Source: Micromonospora rifamycinica
GTDB lineage: Bacteria; Actinomycetota; Actinomycetes; Mycobacteriales; Micromonosporaceae
Direction of reading: 5' to 3'
DNA length: 64,000 nt
NCBI RefSeq assembly: GCF_900090265.1
Contig: NZ_LT607752.1
Span: forward strand, 1,674,001 to 1,738,000
This document shows positions 42,410 to 51,053 of the stretch, piece by piece. Position 1 is the stretch's first letter; the number at the start of each line of letters is the position of its first letter. The notes beneath the pieces were generated by a model. That model ran no database searches. It saw only the letters and a program-made list of their open reading frames with translations, and had not been told where the DNA came from. Position numbers and translations under genes: made by a program.

Positions 42410-43699
42410 ATGAGACGGCGGTTGGCGCTGCTGGTCGTGGCGACCACCTGCCTGACCCTGGTCGCCTTCCTGGTGCCGCTGGCCCTGCTGGTGCGGACGG
42501 TCGCCGAGGACCGGGCCACCGTCCGGGCGACCGCCGACGTGCAGGGCCTGGTGCCGGTGGTGGGCACCGCCGACACCACGACGATCCGGCTGACTGTGGA
42601 GCAGCTCGCCGCCGAGTCGGGCCGGCCGGTCAGCGTCTTCCTGCCCGACGGCACGGTGCTCGGCGCGCAGGAGCCGCGTACCGCCGCGGTGGCCCTCGCC
42701 GCCCGGGGCCAGAGCCTCACCGCGGAGCTGGACGGCGGTCGGGAGATCGTGATCGCCGTGCAGGGCCGGCCCGACGGCACCGGCGTGATCCGCACCGTGG
42801 TCCCCCGGGCCGACATCACCGCCGGGGTGACCCGCTCCTGGCTGGTGCTGGCCGCGCTCGGCCTCGTGCTCGTGCTGCTCAGCCTCGCCGTCGCCGACCG
42901 GCTGGCCCGCACCCTGGTCCGGCCGATCACCGAACTCTCCTCGGTCTCGCACCGGCTGGCCAACGCCGAGCTGACCGCCCGCGCCGAGCCGGCCGGCCCA
43001 CCCGAACTCCGCGAGGTCGCCGCCGCGCTCAACCACCTGGCCGCCCGGATCCAGGTGCTGCTGCGCGAGGAACGCGAACAGGTGGCGGACCTGTCCCACC
43101 GGCTGCGTACGCCGCTGACCGCGTTACGGCTGGAGGCGGAGTCGCTGCCCGATCCGGCCGACGCGACCCGGGTGGCGTCGGCCGTGGACGCGCTGGAACG
43201 GGCGGTCACCGGCCTGATCCGGCAGGCGCGCTGGCGCAGTGACCCGCCCGACGCCGACCCCGGTGGGGCCACCGCCGACGCCGCCGCGATCGTGGGCGAA
43301 CGGGTCGCCTTCTGGTCGGTGCTCGCCGAGGACACCGGCCGCACGGTCACCCTCGACCTGGCCACCGGGCCGCTGCCGGTCGGGGTGCCCGCCGACGAAC
43401 TGGCCGCGGCGGTGGACGCCCTGCTGGGCAACGTCTTCGCACACACCCCGGAGGGCACCCCGTTCACCGTCCGGCTGACCCGGGAGGCGGCCGGGGTCGC
43501 GGTGACCGTCCACGACGCGGGGCCGGGGATACCGGCCGGTCTGATCGAACGGGGGGCCAGCCGGGCCGGTTCGACCGGGCTCGGTCTGGACATCGCCCGC
43601 CGCGCCGCGCAGGCCAGCGGCGGCCGGCTCGACCTGGGCGCCGACGTCGAGGGCGGCGCGGTGGTGACCCTCCGGCTCGGGCCGCCCGGTCGACCTTAA
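42410..43699 (+). CDS. Orphan sensor histidine kinase
   Basis: The 429-residue kinase has a first membrane helix (RRLALLVVATTCLTLVAFLVP), an outer sensor region (about 35-140), a second helix (LVLAALGLVLVLLSLAVADR), HAMP (LVRPITELSSVSHRL), the H-box VADLSHRLRTPLTAL near residue 228 and the ATPase G-boxes (VTVHDAGPGIPAG, STGLGLDIARRAA). No response regulator gene adjoins it: upstream is a divergent gene and downstream a PepSY protein. It may signal to the regulator at 39930 or to one elsewhere. Confidence 0.92.
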   Translation: MRRRLALLVVATTCLTLVAFLVPLALLVRTVAEDRATVRATADVQGLVPVVGTADTTTIRLTVEQLAAESGRPVSVFLPDGTVLGAQEPRTAAVALAARGQSLTAELDGGREIVIAVQGRPDGTGVIRTVVPRADITAGVTRSWLVLAALGLVLVLLSLAVADRLARTLVRPITELSSVSHRLANAELTARAEPAGPPELREVAAALNHLAARIQVLLREEREQVADLSHRLRTPLTALRLEAESLPDPADATRVASAVDALERAVTGLIRQARWRSDPPDADPGGATADAAAIVGERVAFWSVLAEDTGRTVTLDLATGPLPVGVPADELAAAVDALLGNVFAHTPEGTPFTVRLTREAAGVAVTVHDAGPGIPAGLIERGASRAGSTGLGLDIARRAAQASGGRLDLGADVEGGAVVTLRLGPPGRP

Positions 43700-43785
43700 C
43701 CGGGCCTTAGCGTCCGCACAGCGCGCCGCTATCCCCCACCGGGGCACTCTCGGGACAACAACCGAGAACTCCGGAGGTACGCATC

Positions 43786-44301
43786 ATGAAGCGCACATCC
43801 CTGCTGCTGGCGGCTGCCGGCGGTGCCGCCGTCCTCGCCGTCACCGGCACGGCGCTCGGCGTGTCCGCCGCGGAACGGGCACCGGCCCCCACCCCGGTCG
43901 CCGGGACGACCGCGCCCACGCCGGTCGACCCCGGCACCGCCACCCCGTCGTCCAGTGCCCCGACCGGTGCGCCGACCCCTGGTGGTAGCACCGCCCCGGC
44001 CACCGCCGACGCCGTCAGCCAGCAGCGGGCCGGTGAGATCGCCCTGGCCAAGGTCGGTGGCGGCCAGATCACCGAGATCGAGCGGGAGCGGGAGGCGGGC
44101 CGCCCGGTCTGGAGCGTGGAGATCGTCGACGGGGACACCGAGCACGAGGTCGACGTCGACCGGGACAGTGGCGCGGTGGTCAAGTCCGAGCAGGAGAAGG
44201 CGGACGCCGACGACAGGTCCGGCCGGGACGACGACGCCGACGACCGCGACGACGACCAGGATGACGACCGGGACGACTCCGACGACGGGGACGACGACTG
44301 A
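43786..44301 (+). CDS. Secreted PepSY-domain protein
   Basis: The 171-residue product has a signal peptide (MKRTSLLLAAAGGAAVLAVT...), a Pro/Thr/Ala-rich linker (30-75), one PepSY domain (ISQQ-like AVSQQRAGEIALAKVGGGQI, then VWSVEIVDGDTEHEVDVDRD) and a very acidic Asp-rich tail (residues 140-171). PepSY domains modulate proteases or sense envelope conditions; the acidic tail could bind Ca2+. It follows the orphan kinase by 86 bp, a common pairing. A hairpin terminator lies 48 bp downstream. Confidence 0.88.
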   Translation: MKRTSLLLAAAGGAAVLAVTGTALGVSAAERAPAPTPVAGTTAPTPVDPGTATPSSSAPTGAPTPGGSTAPATADAVSQQRAGEIALAKVGGGQITEIEREREAGRPVWSVEIVDGDTEHEVDVDRDSGAVVKSEQEKADADDRSGRDDDADDRDDDQDDDRDDSDDGDDD

Positions 44302-44349
44302 CGGTCCCCCGACCGCGCGGGCCGCGACCCCGCGGTGTGGTGACAGCTG

Positions 44350-44370
44350 CCCCGGCGGAATCCGCCGGGG
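44350..44370 (+). terminator. Hairpin terminator after PepSY gene
   Basis: CCCCGGCGGA and TCCGCCGGGG form a nearly continuous 10-bp palindrome around a single A. It is positioned to stop transcripts from either side. Confidence 0.65.
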
Positions 44371-44386
44371 CACGTCGCCGTCCGAC

Positions 44387-44455
44387 CTCGACGCGGGCGG
44401 ACCACTGAGCTCGACGCGGGCGGACCGCTCAGCTCGACGCGGGCGGACCGCTCAG
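44387..44455. repeat. 23-bp tandem repeat overlapping a stop codon
   Basis: There are three copies of CTCGACGCGGGCGGACCGCTCAG (the first has two changes). The last copy contains the TGA of the PQQ-like gene at 44452, and each unit repeats that TGA in the minus-strand sense or a near match. Confidence 0.9.
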
Positions 44456-45825
44456 AAGGTGTGCAGCTCCACCGCGAGGCCGCCGGCACCGGACCGGCTG
44501 ACCGCCACCCAGTCCCGCCCGGCTCCGGCGAGCCAACCCGGGTATCGGCCGAGCTGCCGGCCGGTGGGCACGTCGTAGACGAGCACCTGCGGCCGGTCGT
44601 CCTCGGCCCCGCTGACCGCCACCAGGCCCTCGGTCACCGTCGACCGCCAGCTCGCCGACGTCCCGGCCAGCCCCGGATCCGGCGCGGTCCACCGGGGTAC
44701 GCCGGTGGCCAGGTCGAGCAGTGCCAGCTCCCCCGCGTCGGCCGTGCCGCGCACCAGCACCGACCGGTCGTCCCCGTCGACCGGCACGCCCGCGGCGGAC
44801 CCCCGCCAGACCGTCCCGCCGGTACGCAGGTCGACCAGCTGCGGTCGCTCGTCGGCGGTGACCGCGACGAGCCGGGTGCCGCTGCCGATCAGGGTCTGCC
44901 CGCTGCGCTGGTCGGCCAACCGCTTGGCGCACTCGCCGTTCTCCCGACGCCCGCTGTAGACCGCGCCGGACCAGCCCCTGCCGCCGGTGGCCGCGTGGAC
45001 GCTGGTCACGCTCACCGTGCAGCGCCGGTCCCCCTCCGGCGGATCGTTGTCGGTGCTCACCAGCAGGTCACCGGCGAGGAAGCCGTACCAGGCCCGGTTC
45101 GGCAACCGACCGGCGCCGGTCCGCCCGGTGGTCGGGGCGACCGGGGCGTAGGTGGCCGGTCGGCCGGCCGCACTGAGCCGCACCACGACGTACCGGCCGG
45201 GGGCCGCCGCATACGGCCTGCGCGCACCGAGACTCACGTCGCTCACCCGGGCGAACCGGTCGGTGGGGATCTTCCACAGGCGGCGACCGCTCTGCACGTC
45301 CCGCCCGACGATCGCGCAGGTCGCCGCGTCGCCGTCCCCCGTGCACTCCCTGGCGTAGACGCCCTGCCGGTCGACGACGACGTCCTGACTGCCGGCCGCC
45401 CGCCACCGGGTGGCCCCGGTGGTGGTGTCGAGCACCTCCACGACGCCGTCCTCGCCGCCCGCCACGATCGACCCACCGGCGATCACGTACCGGTAGCCCG
45501 TGGTGAACGGGTGACGCCACCGGTCCTGCCCCGTGGCGCGGTCCACCGCCCGCAGTTCCCGCTGGTCGGGGAGGATGATGAGCGGACCGGACTCGCCCAC
45601 CTCCTGGTCGAGCCGGCCGACCGGCGTCGACCAGGCCGGGCGCGGGCCTTGCGGGCTGGCCGGTGCGGTGCCGTCGCGCAGGCTCTCCTGGGTCGGCTCG
45701 ACCGGCGCGGGCGGCGGTCGCTCCGTCCGTTCCGCGCGGGGCACGGCGCAGCCGCACAGCCCGAGCAGCAGACTCAGGGCGACGGCGACGGTACGCCCAC
45801 GGGCGGGTCGGTGCGACGGCGACAA
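44452..45825 (-). CDS. PQQ-like beta-propeller lipoprotein
   Basis: The 457-residue product starts with a lipoprotein signal ([16 protein letters not shown], lipobox LCGC). The body is a PQQ-like propeller: repeats such as [33 protein letters not shown] and [15 protein letters not shown] recur about every 40 residues. The TTG start at 45825 has GGGAGAG upstream. Such lipoproteins are scaffolds or sensors on the outer face of the membrane. It diverges from the macrodomain gene. No enzyme residues are seen. Confidence 0.85.
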   Translation of the reverse strand: MSPSHRPARGRTVAVALSLLLGLCGCAVPRAERTERPPPAPVEPTQESLRDGTAPASPQGPRPAWSTPVGRLDQEVGESGPLIILPDQRELRAVDRATGQDRWRHPFTTGYRYVIAGGSIVAGGEDGVVEVLDTTTGATRWRAAGSQDVVVDRQGVYARECTGDGDAATCAIVGRDVQSGRRLWKIPTDRFARVSDVSLGARRPYAAAPGRYVVVRLSAAGRPATYAPVAPTTGRTGAGRLPNRAWYGFLAGDLLVSTDNDPPEGDRRCTVSVTSVHAATGGRGWSGAVYSGRRENGECAKRLADQRSGQTLIGSGTRLVAVTADERPQLVDLRTGGTVWRGSAAGVPVDGDDRSVLVRGTADAGELALLDLATGVPRWTAPDPGLAGTSASWRSTVTEGLVAVSGAEDDRPQVLVYDVPTGRQLGRYPGWLAGAGRDWVAVSRSGAGGLAVELHTF

Positions 45826-45929
45826 CGGTCTCTCCCTCGATCGGCGGTCGGCACCGCCACCCTAGGGTCCGCGCGCACGTCCGGCCGGTCGGTTCCCACG
45901 CCCGGCACGGCCCCGCCCGGTGTGTCAGG

Positions 45930-46448
45930 ATGCTGGGCGTGCCAGCGATCGAGGTCGTCACGGGTGACATCACCCGGGAGAACGTGGACGCCATCGTCAA
46001 CGCCGCGAACGAGTCCCTGCTCGGCGGCGGCGGTGTCGACGGTGCGATCCACCGCGCGGCCGGGCCACGGTTGGCCCGGGCCGGCGGTGCGATCGGTCCC
46101 TGTGCGCCGGGCGACGCGATGCCGACCCCGGCGTTCGACCTCGACCCGCCCGTGCGGCACGTCATCCACACCGTCGGACCGGTCTGGGAGGGCGGCGGCC
46201 ACGGTGAGGCCGAGGTGCTCGCGTCCTGCTACCGCCGCAGCCTGGAGGTCGCCGACACCCTCGGCGCCCGCACCGTCGCCTTCCCCGCCATCGCCACCGG
46301 CGTGTACGGCTACCCGCCCGGGCAGGCCGCCGTGATCGCCGTCGCGACGATCAGGTCGACCCCGACGAACGTCCACCGGGTACGGCTCGTCGCCTTCGAC
46401 GAGGAGACCCGCGCGCACCTGGCCGCCGCGCTGGCAGCGGCCGGCTGA
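45930..46448 (+). CDS. Macrodomain protein (ADP-ribose hydrolase-like)
   Basis: The 172-residue single macrodomain starts [20 protein letters not shown] and has [20 protein letters not shown], the MacroD-type catalytic loop, and [15 protein letters not shown], the second ADP-ribose loop. Enzymes of this class hydrolyse O-acetyl-ADP-ribose or mono-ADP-ribosylated proteins. ATG at 45930 and GTG at 45939 are both possible. It is monocistronic, 104 bp from the divergent lipoprotein gene. Confidence 0.93.
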   Translation: MLGVPAIEVVTGDITRENVDAIVNAANESLLGGGGVDGAIHRAAGPRLARAGGAIGPCAPGDAMPTPAFDLDPPVRHVIHTVGPVWEGGGHGEAEVLASCYRRSLEVADTLGARTVAFPAIATGVYGYPPGQAAVIAVATIRSTPTNVHRVRLVAFDEETRAHLAAALAAAG

Positions 46449-46542
46449 CCGACCCGGGGCGGGTCCGCCACCGTGACGCCGACGTGGTCGAGACACCGTA
46501 CCCGCGCCATGAACCCTGCTCCCGTCGGCCGACGGTGCCGGC

Positions 46543-46878
46543 TCAGCCCTGCGGTAGCGTGTCGTCCACCGACGACGCCCCGGAGACCCGGTGCACCGCG
46601 ACGACAGCGTCGAGCGGCAGCGCCGCGTAGACGTGCGGGAAGGAACCGCCGTCGGTGGCGTCCTCCCAGCGCACCGCCGCGCCGAGAAGCCGGGGGTCGA
46701 GGGCGGCGACCACGAGCGCCGGCTCCTGAGCGAAGTACCGCAGGGCGGTCGCACCGACCTGCTCGCGGGAGGAGCAGTGGACGAAACCACTGCTGTGGTC
46801 GAAGGGCGAGCCGTCGAAGCGGCCGGCGGCCTCGAACTCGGCCCACTCGGCGGGCAGGAGGATCTTGTAGATGAGCAC
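46543..46878 (-). CDS. DUF952 family protein
   Basis: The 111-residue product starts VLIYKILLPAEWAEFEAAGR and has FDGSPFDHSSGFVHCSSREQ, where HCS is the conserved DUF952 feature, then GGSFPHVYAALPLDAVVAVH. DUF952 proteins are small and related to the ADP-ribosyltransferase-like fold, but their function is not known. The GTG at 46878 is the probable start, since the family begins right at this motif. It faces the macrodomain gene with 94 bp between; a functional link through ADP-ribose is speculative. Confidence 0.85.
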   Translation of the reverse strand: MLIYKILLPAEWAEFEAAGRFDGSPFDHSSGFVHCSSREQVGATALRYFAQEPALVVAALDPRLLGAAVRWEDATDGGSFPHVYAALPLDAVVAVHRVSGASSVDDTLPQG

Positions 46879-46941
46879 GCCCCAGCGTGGCAGACGGCCG
46901 ACCGGTCCGCAGCCACCCGTACCCACCGGCGCCACCCGAAG

Positions 46942-46990
46942 TTGACAGCCACCTTGGCTCATGCAAATAATAGTTGGCATGAGCCAAGGT
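46942..46990 (+). promoter_or_regulatory. Promoter with perfect 14-bp inverted repeat operator
   Basis: A -35 TTGACA (46942-46947) and a -10-like AATAAT (46966-46971, 18-bp spacer) are overlaid by an inverted repeat: ACCTTGGCTCATGC (46951-46964) and GCATGAGCCAAGGT (46977-46990), 14 of 14 complementary with a 12-bp spacer. It ends 5 bp before the ArsR-type start, so autorepression is likely. Confidence 0.8.
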
Positions 46991-46995
46991 GAGCT

Positions 46996-47340
46996 ATGGA
47001 CGGGATGAGCGGCGACCGGCTGGTCGAGGTTCTCGCCACGTTGGCCAGCCCGCACCGACTCCGCGTGCTCGCCGCGTTGACCGGCGGACGCGCCTACGTC
47101 TCACAGCTCGCCCGCGACCTGGGCATCAGCCGTGCGCTGTTGCAGGTGCACCTCAAGAAGTTGGAACGCGCCGGCCTGGTCACCGCCCAGCTGGAGTTGT
47201 CCGCAGACGGCAAGGCGCTCAAGTACTACGAGGTCGCACCGTTCTCGCTACAGCTCACGCCCGACGTGGTGGCGGCTGCCGCCGCGACCCTGAGCCCCGC
47301 CGGAGACGGCGACGCCCCACCGAAGAAGGGAACCAGTTAG
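46996..47340 (+). CDS. ArsR-type winged-helix repressor
   Basis: The 114-residue product reads VEVLATLASPHRLRVLAAL, then YVSQLARDLGISRALLQVHL (helix-turn-helix) and LKKLERAGLVTAQLELSADG (wing). There is no cysteine cluster of the ArsR/SmtB metal sites, so it belongs to the non-metal branch. ATG at 46996 is preceded by AAGGTGAG, which is itself part of the palindrome. The next gene, directly at the stop, is a broken membrane-protein gene, so the regulator may have lost its partner. Confidence 0.88.
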   Translation: MDGMSGDRLVEVLATLASPHRLRVLAALTGGRAYVSQLARDLGISRALLQVHLKKLERAGLVTAQLELSADGKALKYYEVAPFSLQLTPDVVAAAAATLSPAGDGDAPPKKGTS

Positions 47341-47834
47341 ATGGACGCCGCCTCGGCCGAATGACCGCGCTCGGGCTCTCCCCGCCGATCACGCTCCTCA
47401 ACGTCCCCAACACCATCACCGCCGTACGCACGGGTGGTGCTCCTGGCTATCGTCGCGCCGACCGCCGCCGCCGGTCAGACCGCCGGCAAGACCCTGATCT
47501 TCCTCGGCACCCGCGGCGCGTTCCGCTCACCCTGGCTGCGACGCCGGCTCACCAGGCACACTCCGACCGGGCCGACACCAGCGGGCCGGTGGGGGGCGGC
47601 CCTCGCGCGCCCGAAGGCGGCCGGCGCACGACTCGTGGCGGTGCTGGAACTCCCCACCAGACGACCGGTGTGCTGCTGGTCAGCGCGGTCACCGGATTCC
47701 CACCCCTGCTGGCCGCCAGCGTCTACCTGGCGCGCACGCCCCTGCGCCCGGTCGCGTTCGCGGCGACGTGCCCGCTGGGCCGCACGATCCGCTTCGTCGC
47801 GATCGCACTGACGCCCCGACTCGTCGGCTACTGA
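47341..47834 (+). pseudogene. Decayed small membrane-protein gene coupled to the ArsR gene
   Basis: Pieces of one protein lie in alternating frames. A short start at 47341 (7 codons) runs into MTALGLSPPITLLNVPNTIT (47361, another frame), then VVLLAIVAPTAAAGQTAGKT and LIFLGTRGAFRSPWLRRRL in the first frame (about 47430-47560), then TTGVLLVSAVTGFPPLLAAS up to FVAIALTPRL and a stop at 47834 in the second frame. The hydrophobic segments resemble a VTT/DedA-like or YqaA-like membrane protein. At least two compensating frameshifts are needed. A sequencing error could mimic part of this. Confidence 0.6.
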
Positions 47835-48108
47835 ACACCGACGACCTGCCGGCCGGCACCGGATCCCGTCGATCGACGTCCGCCCGCTCCATGACGACGG
47901 TCGACCCCGGCCGCCCCGGGGGCGGCGGCAACGGCTGCGACGTCGCCCGTCGGTCAGCTCCAACCGCCTCGACACCGCCAGGGTGTCCACGGGATCCCCG
48001 GTCTCTGGTTCCGCCCGGTCGCCGAACCAGGCACCGGAGACCCCGCCTCCGATCCGCGGAGATCGTCACATCCCAGCTAACCCCCGGGCGACGACCTCAG
48101 CACCAGGC
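47835..48108. other. Intergenic region, nothing recognised
   Basis: There are 274 bp between the broken membrane-protein gene and the small secreted protein gene. I see no supported gene or clear hairpin. Confidence 0.5.
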
Positions 48109-48396
48109 CTAGTCCTGCCAGACGTTGAGTGCCCAGGCGAGGACGTACCAGACGCAGACGTACTCCCGGCCGGAGGCGATTCCGGCGATGTGGCAGGTGA
48201 CCGGGTCGGGGAACACGCCCTGGAGTCCCCAACCACCCGCCGTGGCGGCGGTGAGCGGTGCCGCGTTCACCACGGTCTTGGCTGCGGGAACGGGTACGGC
48301 CTGGGCTGCGCCGGCCGTCGTGCCCACCCCACCGGCCACCAGGGTGACCACCACCATCGTCCCGGCCATCCGCTGCCGCAGCGATCGTTTGCCCAT
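48109..48396 (-). CDS. Small secreted protein of unknown function
   Basis: The 95-residue product has a signal peptide (basic MGKRSLRQR, then AGTMVVVTLVAGGVGTTAGA, cleavage near AAQAVP) and a short mature part of about 60 residues ending VCVWYVLAWALNVWQD, with two cysteines that could pair. ATG at 48396 follows AAGGGGAA. I do not recognise a family. Codon use is ordinary for the genome and the start context is good, so it is probably real. Confidence 0.6.
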   Translation of the reverse strand: MGKRSLRQRMAGTMVVVTLVAGGVGTTAGAAQAVPVPAAKTVVNAAPLTAATAGGWGLQGVFPDPVTCHIAGIASGREYVCVWYVLAWALNVWQD

Positions 48397-48935
48397 CAAG
48401 GTTCCCCTTCCACGTGCCCGGACCCGGGGTCCGGGCCGTGGGCATCCGTCGATGAATATTGCGCCAGATGCTAAGCCGGGGAACAGCCGGCGATCCCCGT
48501 CCGCAATCCGACAGCGGGGCGCATGCGCCGATGACCACGCCTATGGGTGCGTCTCCAGGTGAGGGCAGTTCCAGGGGCTACCGGTGGGACGGTGCCGGCC
48601 GAGCCGAAGGCATCCATGATGGACGATGCCGAGTTCCCATCGCTGGTCGGAGCCCATCGACGGCAATCCTGATATACGCAATTCCCACAGGGATAGCCTC
48701 CGTTGTCGGCGGACCGCCGTGACCCGGGTCGGCGACAGCGACGGGCGACCGGCGCGCCGACACCGACGCGGCCGGCCAGACCGTTGTCGTCAATCGGACC
48801 CACCGATGCCCCGCCCCGCGCGCCCGCCTGGTGACGTGCCGAACACCGTCCCCCACCTCCGGTCACGCCGGGACGGCCCGCGCCCCGCCGACCACCCGGT
48901 CGTCCCGTCGACCGCCCGATCAGCCGACCGCCCGG
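48397..48935. other. Intergenic region, no supported gene
   Basis: There are 539 bp. The part 48580-48720 is less GC-rich than its surroundings. Frames present are short and low in family-like sequence. The right end holds the 16-bp repeat described separately. Confidence 0.5.
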
Positions 48936-48940
48936 TCAGC
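48889..48940. repeat. 16-bp tandem repeat overlapping a stop codon
   Basis: CGACCGCCCGATCAGC (48909-48924) and CGACCGCCCGGTCAGC (48925-48940) are adjacent, with a diverged copy at 48889-48904. The last unit contains the TGA of the kinase-like gene at 48936. Confidence 0.75.
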
Positions 48941-49826
48941 CGCGCACCCGGAACGGCGTCAGCGTGGCCCGGATGGTCTCGGCGGCACCCCAGTCGTCGT
49001 CGAACTGGGCCGCCACCGCCAGGTGCTGTCGCAGTTGGACGATCGGCATGCGGGCCGGCCACCCGTCATCGAGACCGGTCAACTCGGCATAGACCGCGAA
49101 GAAGCGGCGGGACTCCGTCGGCGGCGCGGTGGTCCACAGGTGCGCCAGGTCGACCTCGGCCCACAGGTACGACACCGCCGGGTCGATCAGCGCCGGCTGA
49201 CCATCCCGGGTGGCCAGCACGTTCTGCGCCCACAGGTCGCCATGGGTCAGACAGGCCGGTCGCTGCGGCAACAGTTCGGGCAGCCGGGCGCACAACCGCT
49301 CCAGCGCGATCCGGTCGGCGCGGGTGAGCGCCGCCTCGACGCGGGGCTCGGACAGCCAGCGGAGCAACCGGTGCTCGGCGAAGAAGGCGAAGCCGTCGTC
49401 GGCCCAGGTGTTGACCTGCCGGCGCCGCCCCAACCAGTTGTCGCGGTGCCAGCCGAACCGGTGCCAGCCGGTGCTCGTGTGCAGGTGCGCGAGCCGGTGG
49501 GCGAACCGCTCCCAGAAGGCCTCGTCGGGTGGCCGCGGCCGCAGCAGCGACAACACCAGCACCTCGTGGTTCGCCACGATCACCTCGGGGGTCACCATTC
49601 CGCCCAGGTCCCGCAGGGCCGCCAACCCCTCGGCCTCGGTGACGAAGACGTCGTCGCCACCGTCACCCGCTCCGACGAGCGTCTTGACGAACACCGGCGG
49701 CGCATCCACACGGTCGGCCACCCCGGCGAACGCGGCGAGCCCACCGTCGACCGGCGTCACGGCCACCACGTCCCGGATCCCGGCCCGCGCCAACCGCTCC
49801 CTCAGCAGGACCGACGACATCGACAT
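48936..49826 (-). CDS. Fructosamine kinase/aminoglycoside phosphotransferase family protein
   Basis: The 296-residue protein-kinase-like fold reads VFVKTLVGAG (ATP Lys), FVTEAEGLAALRDLG, LHTSTGWHRFGWHRDNWLG, the catalytic loop LTHGDLWAQNVLA near residue 195 and LIDPAVSYLWAEVDLA (metal Asp). FGWHxDNxxG and HGDLWxxN with DPAxxY are features of the fructosamine-3-kinase family, which repairs glycated amines, rather than drug phosphotransferases. ATG at 49826. It is monocistronic. Confidence 0.88.
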   Translation of the reverse strand: MSMSSVLLRERLARAGIRDVVAVTPVDGGLAAFAGVADRVDAPPVFVKTLVGAGDGGDDVFVTEAEGLAALRDLGGMVTPEVIVANHEVLVLSLLRPRPPDEAFWERFAHRLAHLHTSTGWHRFGWHRDNWLGRRRQVNTWADDGFAFFAEHRLLRWLSEPRVEAALTRADRIALERLCARLPELLPQRPACLTHGDLWAQNVLATRDGQPALIDPAVSYLWAEVDLAHLWTTAPPTESRRFFAVYAELTGLDDGWPARMPIVQLRQHLAVAAQFDDDWGAAETIRATLTPFRVRG

Positions 49827-50078
49827 CCTCCAGCCCGGACACGGACCCGACGGTCCGGTCGGCCACCGGCGATCCTAGCCGGGCAGCCGGTCGCGGTGAT
49901 CCGGCCGTCCTCCCTGGGCGGCGGGTCGTAGCGGGCGGGCGCGGTCGCGCACACCCCCTAAACCATCCTAGGACAAAGCTCCCACCCACTCGCCCGACCG
50001 GCGGGTGGCCGGCAGGTCGACCGTTCCGGGCCGGCGGCGGGCGTCGGCGGTTTGTCCGGTCACCTAACATCGGCACAC

Positions 50079-50969
50079 GTGATCCTGTCCGCGCTGGTCG
50101 CCTCCCTACCCGCCGACGAGCCGCCGGTGCTGTTCAGCATCGCCGTGTGGTCGGTCCTGCTGATGGCCGCGGTCTTCGTCAGCAACCTGCTGGCCTACCT
50201 GTTCCGGCAGCGGCTCGAGCAGGCCAGCGCGCTGGTCCAGGGGATGCGCGAGCATGAGTACGTCAGGAGCGTCCAGCAGCCGGTCGCGGCCGTTCTCATC
50301 GCCGCGGTGGGCGGCTACGGCATCAACACCGCCACCCAGGAGGTCGGCTGGCCGGGATACCTGGGCTGGCTGCTCGGCATGCCGATCCCGGCCGGCATGG
50401 TCACCTGGGCCGCGATCCGCAGCGTCCGGCAGCGCCGGTTCGACGAGCAGTGGCCACCCGACCAGGTCCCGGTGGACGACCCGGTCAAGATCCGCAGCAC
50501 CCTCCGCCGCGTCGTCCACCAGGGCGCCGACGCGGAACAGGCGGAGTCGCCCGCGCTCGAACGCGCCCTGGCGCTCCTGCTGGACCAGGTCCTGCCGGCC
50601 CTGCGGGAGCGCCGCGACCGTGGCCCGCGCCGCTGGCTGGGGGCGCACCGGGTGACCGCCGTCCTCGTGTTCGGCTGGGCGATGGCGACCCTGGCCGCCA
50701 CGGTGACCGCGGTGGCCCCGTCACTGTGGGACCGGCGACGGGGCGCATGGATCATGCTGGCCGTGGCGGTGCTGGTGATCGTGTGCCTCGCCGGCGGGCT
50801 GCTGACCGTCCGCTACCGTTACAGCCGCTACCGGCACACGGTCCTCGCCGACGAGGTGCAACGGTCGGCCGGGGCGGTCCGCCGGCGGATCGTCGAACGC
50901 CGGCTCGGCATCTCCGGCACGGTCGACACGCCACGACGCCGACGACGGCCGATCCCGCAGGACGGCTGA
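50079..50969 (+). CDS. Membrane protein of unknown function
   Basis: The product is about 296 residues with five likely membrane helices: near residue 18 (IAVWSVLLMAAVFVSNLLAY), 65 (AAVLIAAVGGYGINTA), 90 (YLGWLLGMPIPAGMVTWAAI), 195 (VTAVLVFGWAMATLAATVTA) and 225 (AWIMLAVAVLVIVCLAGGLL). A basic helical loop (115-185) and a basic C-terminus follow. I do not recognise the family. GTG at 50079 is a guess without clear ribosome site; TTG at 50052 is possible. It stands alone. Confidence 0.65.
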   Translation: MILSALVASLPADEPPVLFSIAVWSVLLMAAVFVSNLLAYLFRQRLEQASALVQGMREHEYVRSVQQPVAAVLIAAVGGYGINTATQEVGWPGYLGWLLGMPIPAGMVTWAAIRSVRQRRFDEQWPPDQVPVDDPVKIRSTLRRVVHQGADAEQAESPALERALALLLDQVLPALRERRDRGPRRWLGAHRVTAVLVFGWAMATLAATVTAVAPSLWDRRRGAWIMLAVAVLVIVCLAGGLLTVRYRYSRYRHTVLADEVQRSAGAVRRRIVERRLGISGTVDTPRRRRRPIPQDG

Positions 50970-51053
50970 GCCGTCGTCCGGGGGTCACCCGTCCCTGACC
51001 CGGACGGCCGGCACCGTCGCGCGGCATCGCGGTCCGGCCGCCCGGGTCCGCCG

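Noticed and set aside
48471..48866. Minus-strand frame of 131 codons in the gap before the kinase-like gene
   Set aside because: Composition is shadow-like with no motif and no start signal.
48936..49826. Aminoglycoside resistance kinase
   Set aside because: HGDLW and FGWHxDNxxG features fit fructosamine kinase-like proteins better than drug phosphotransferases.
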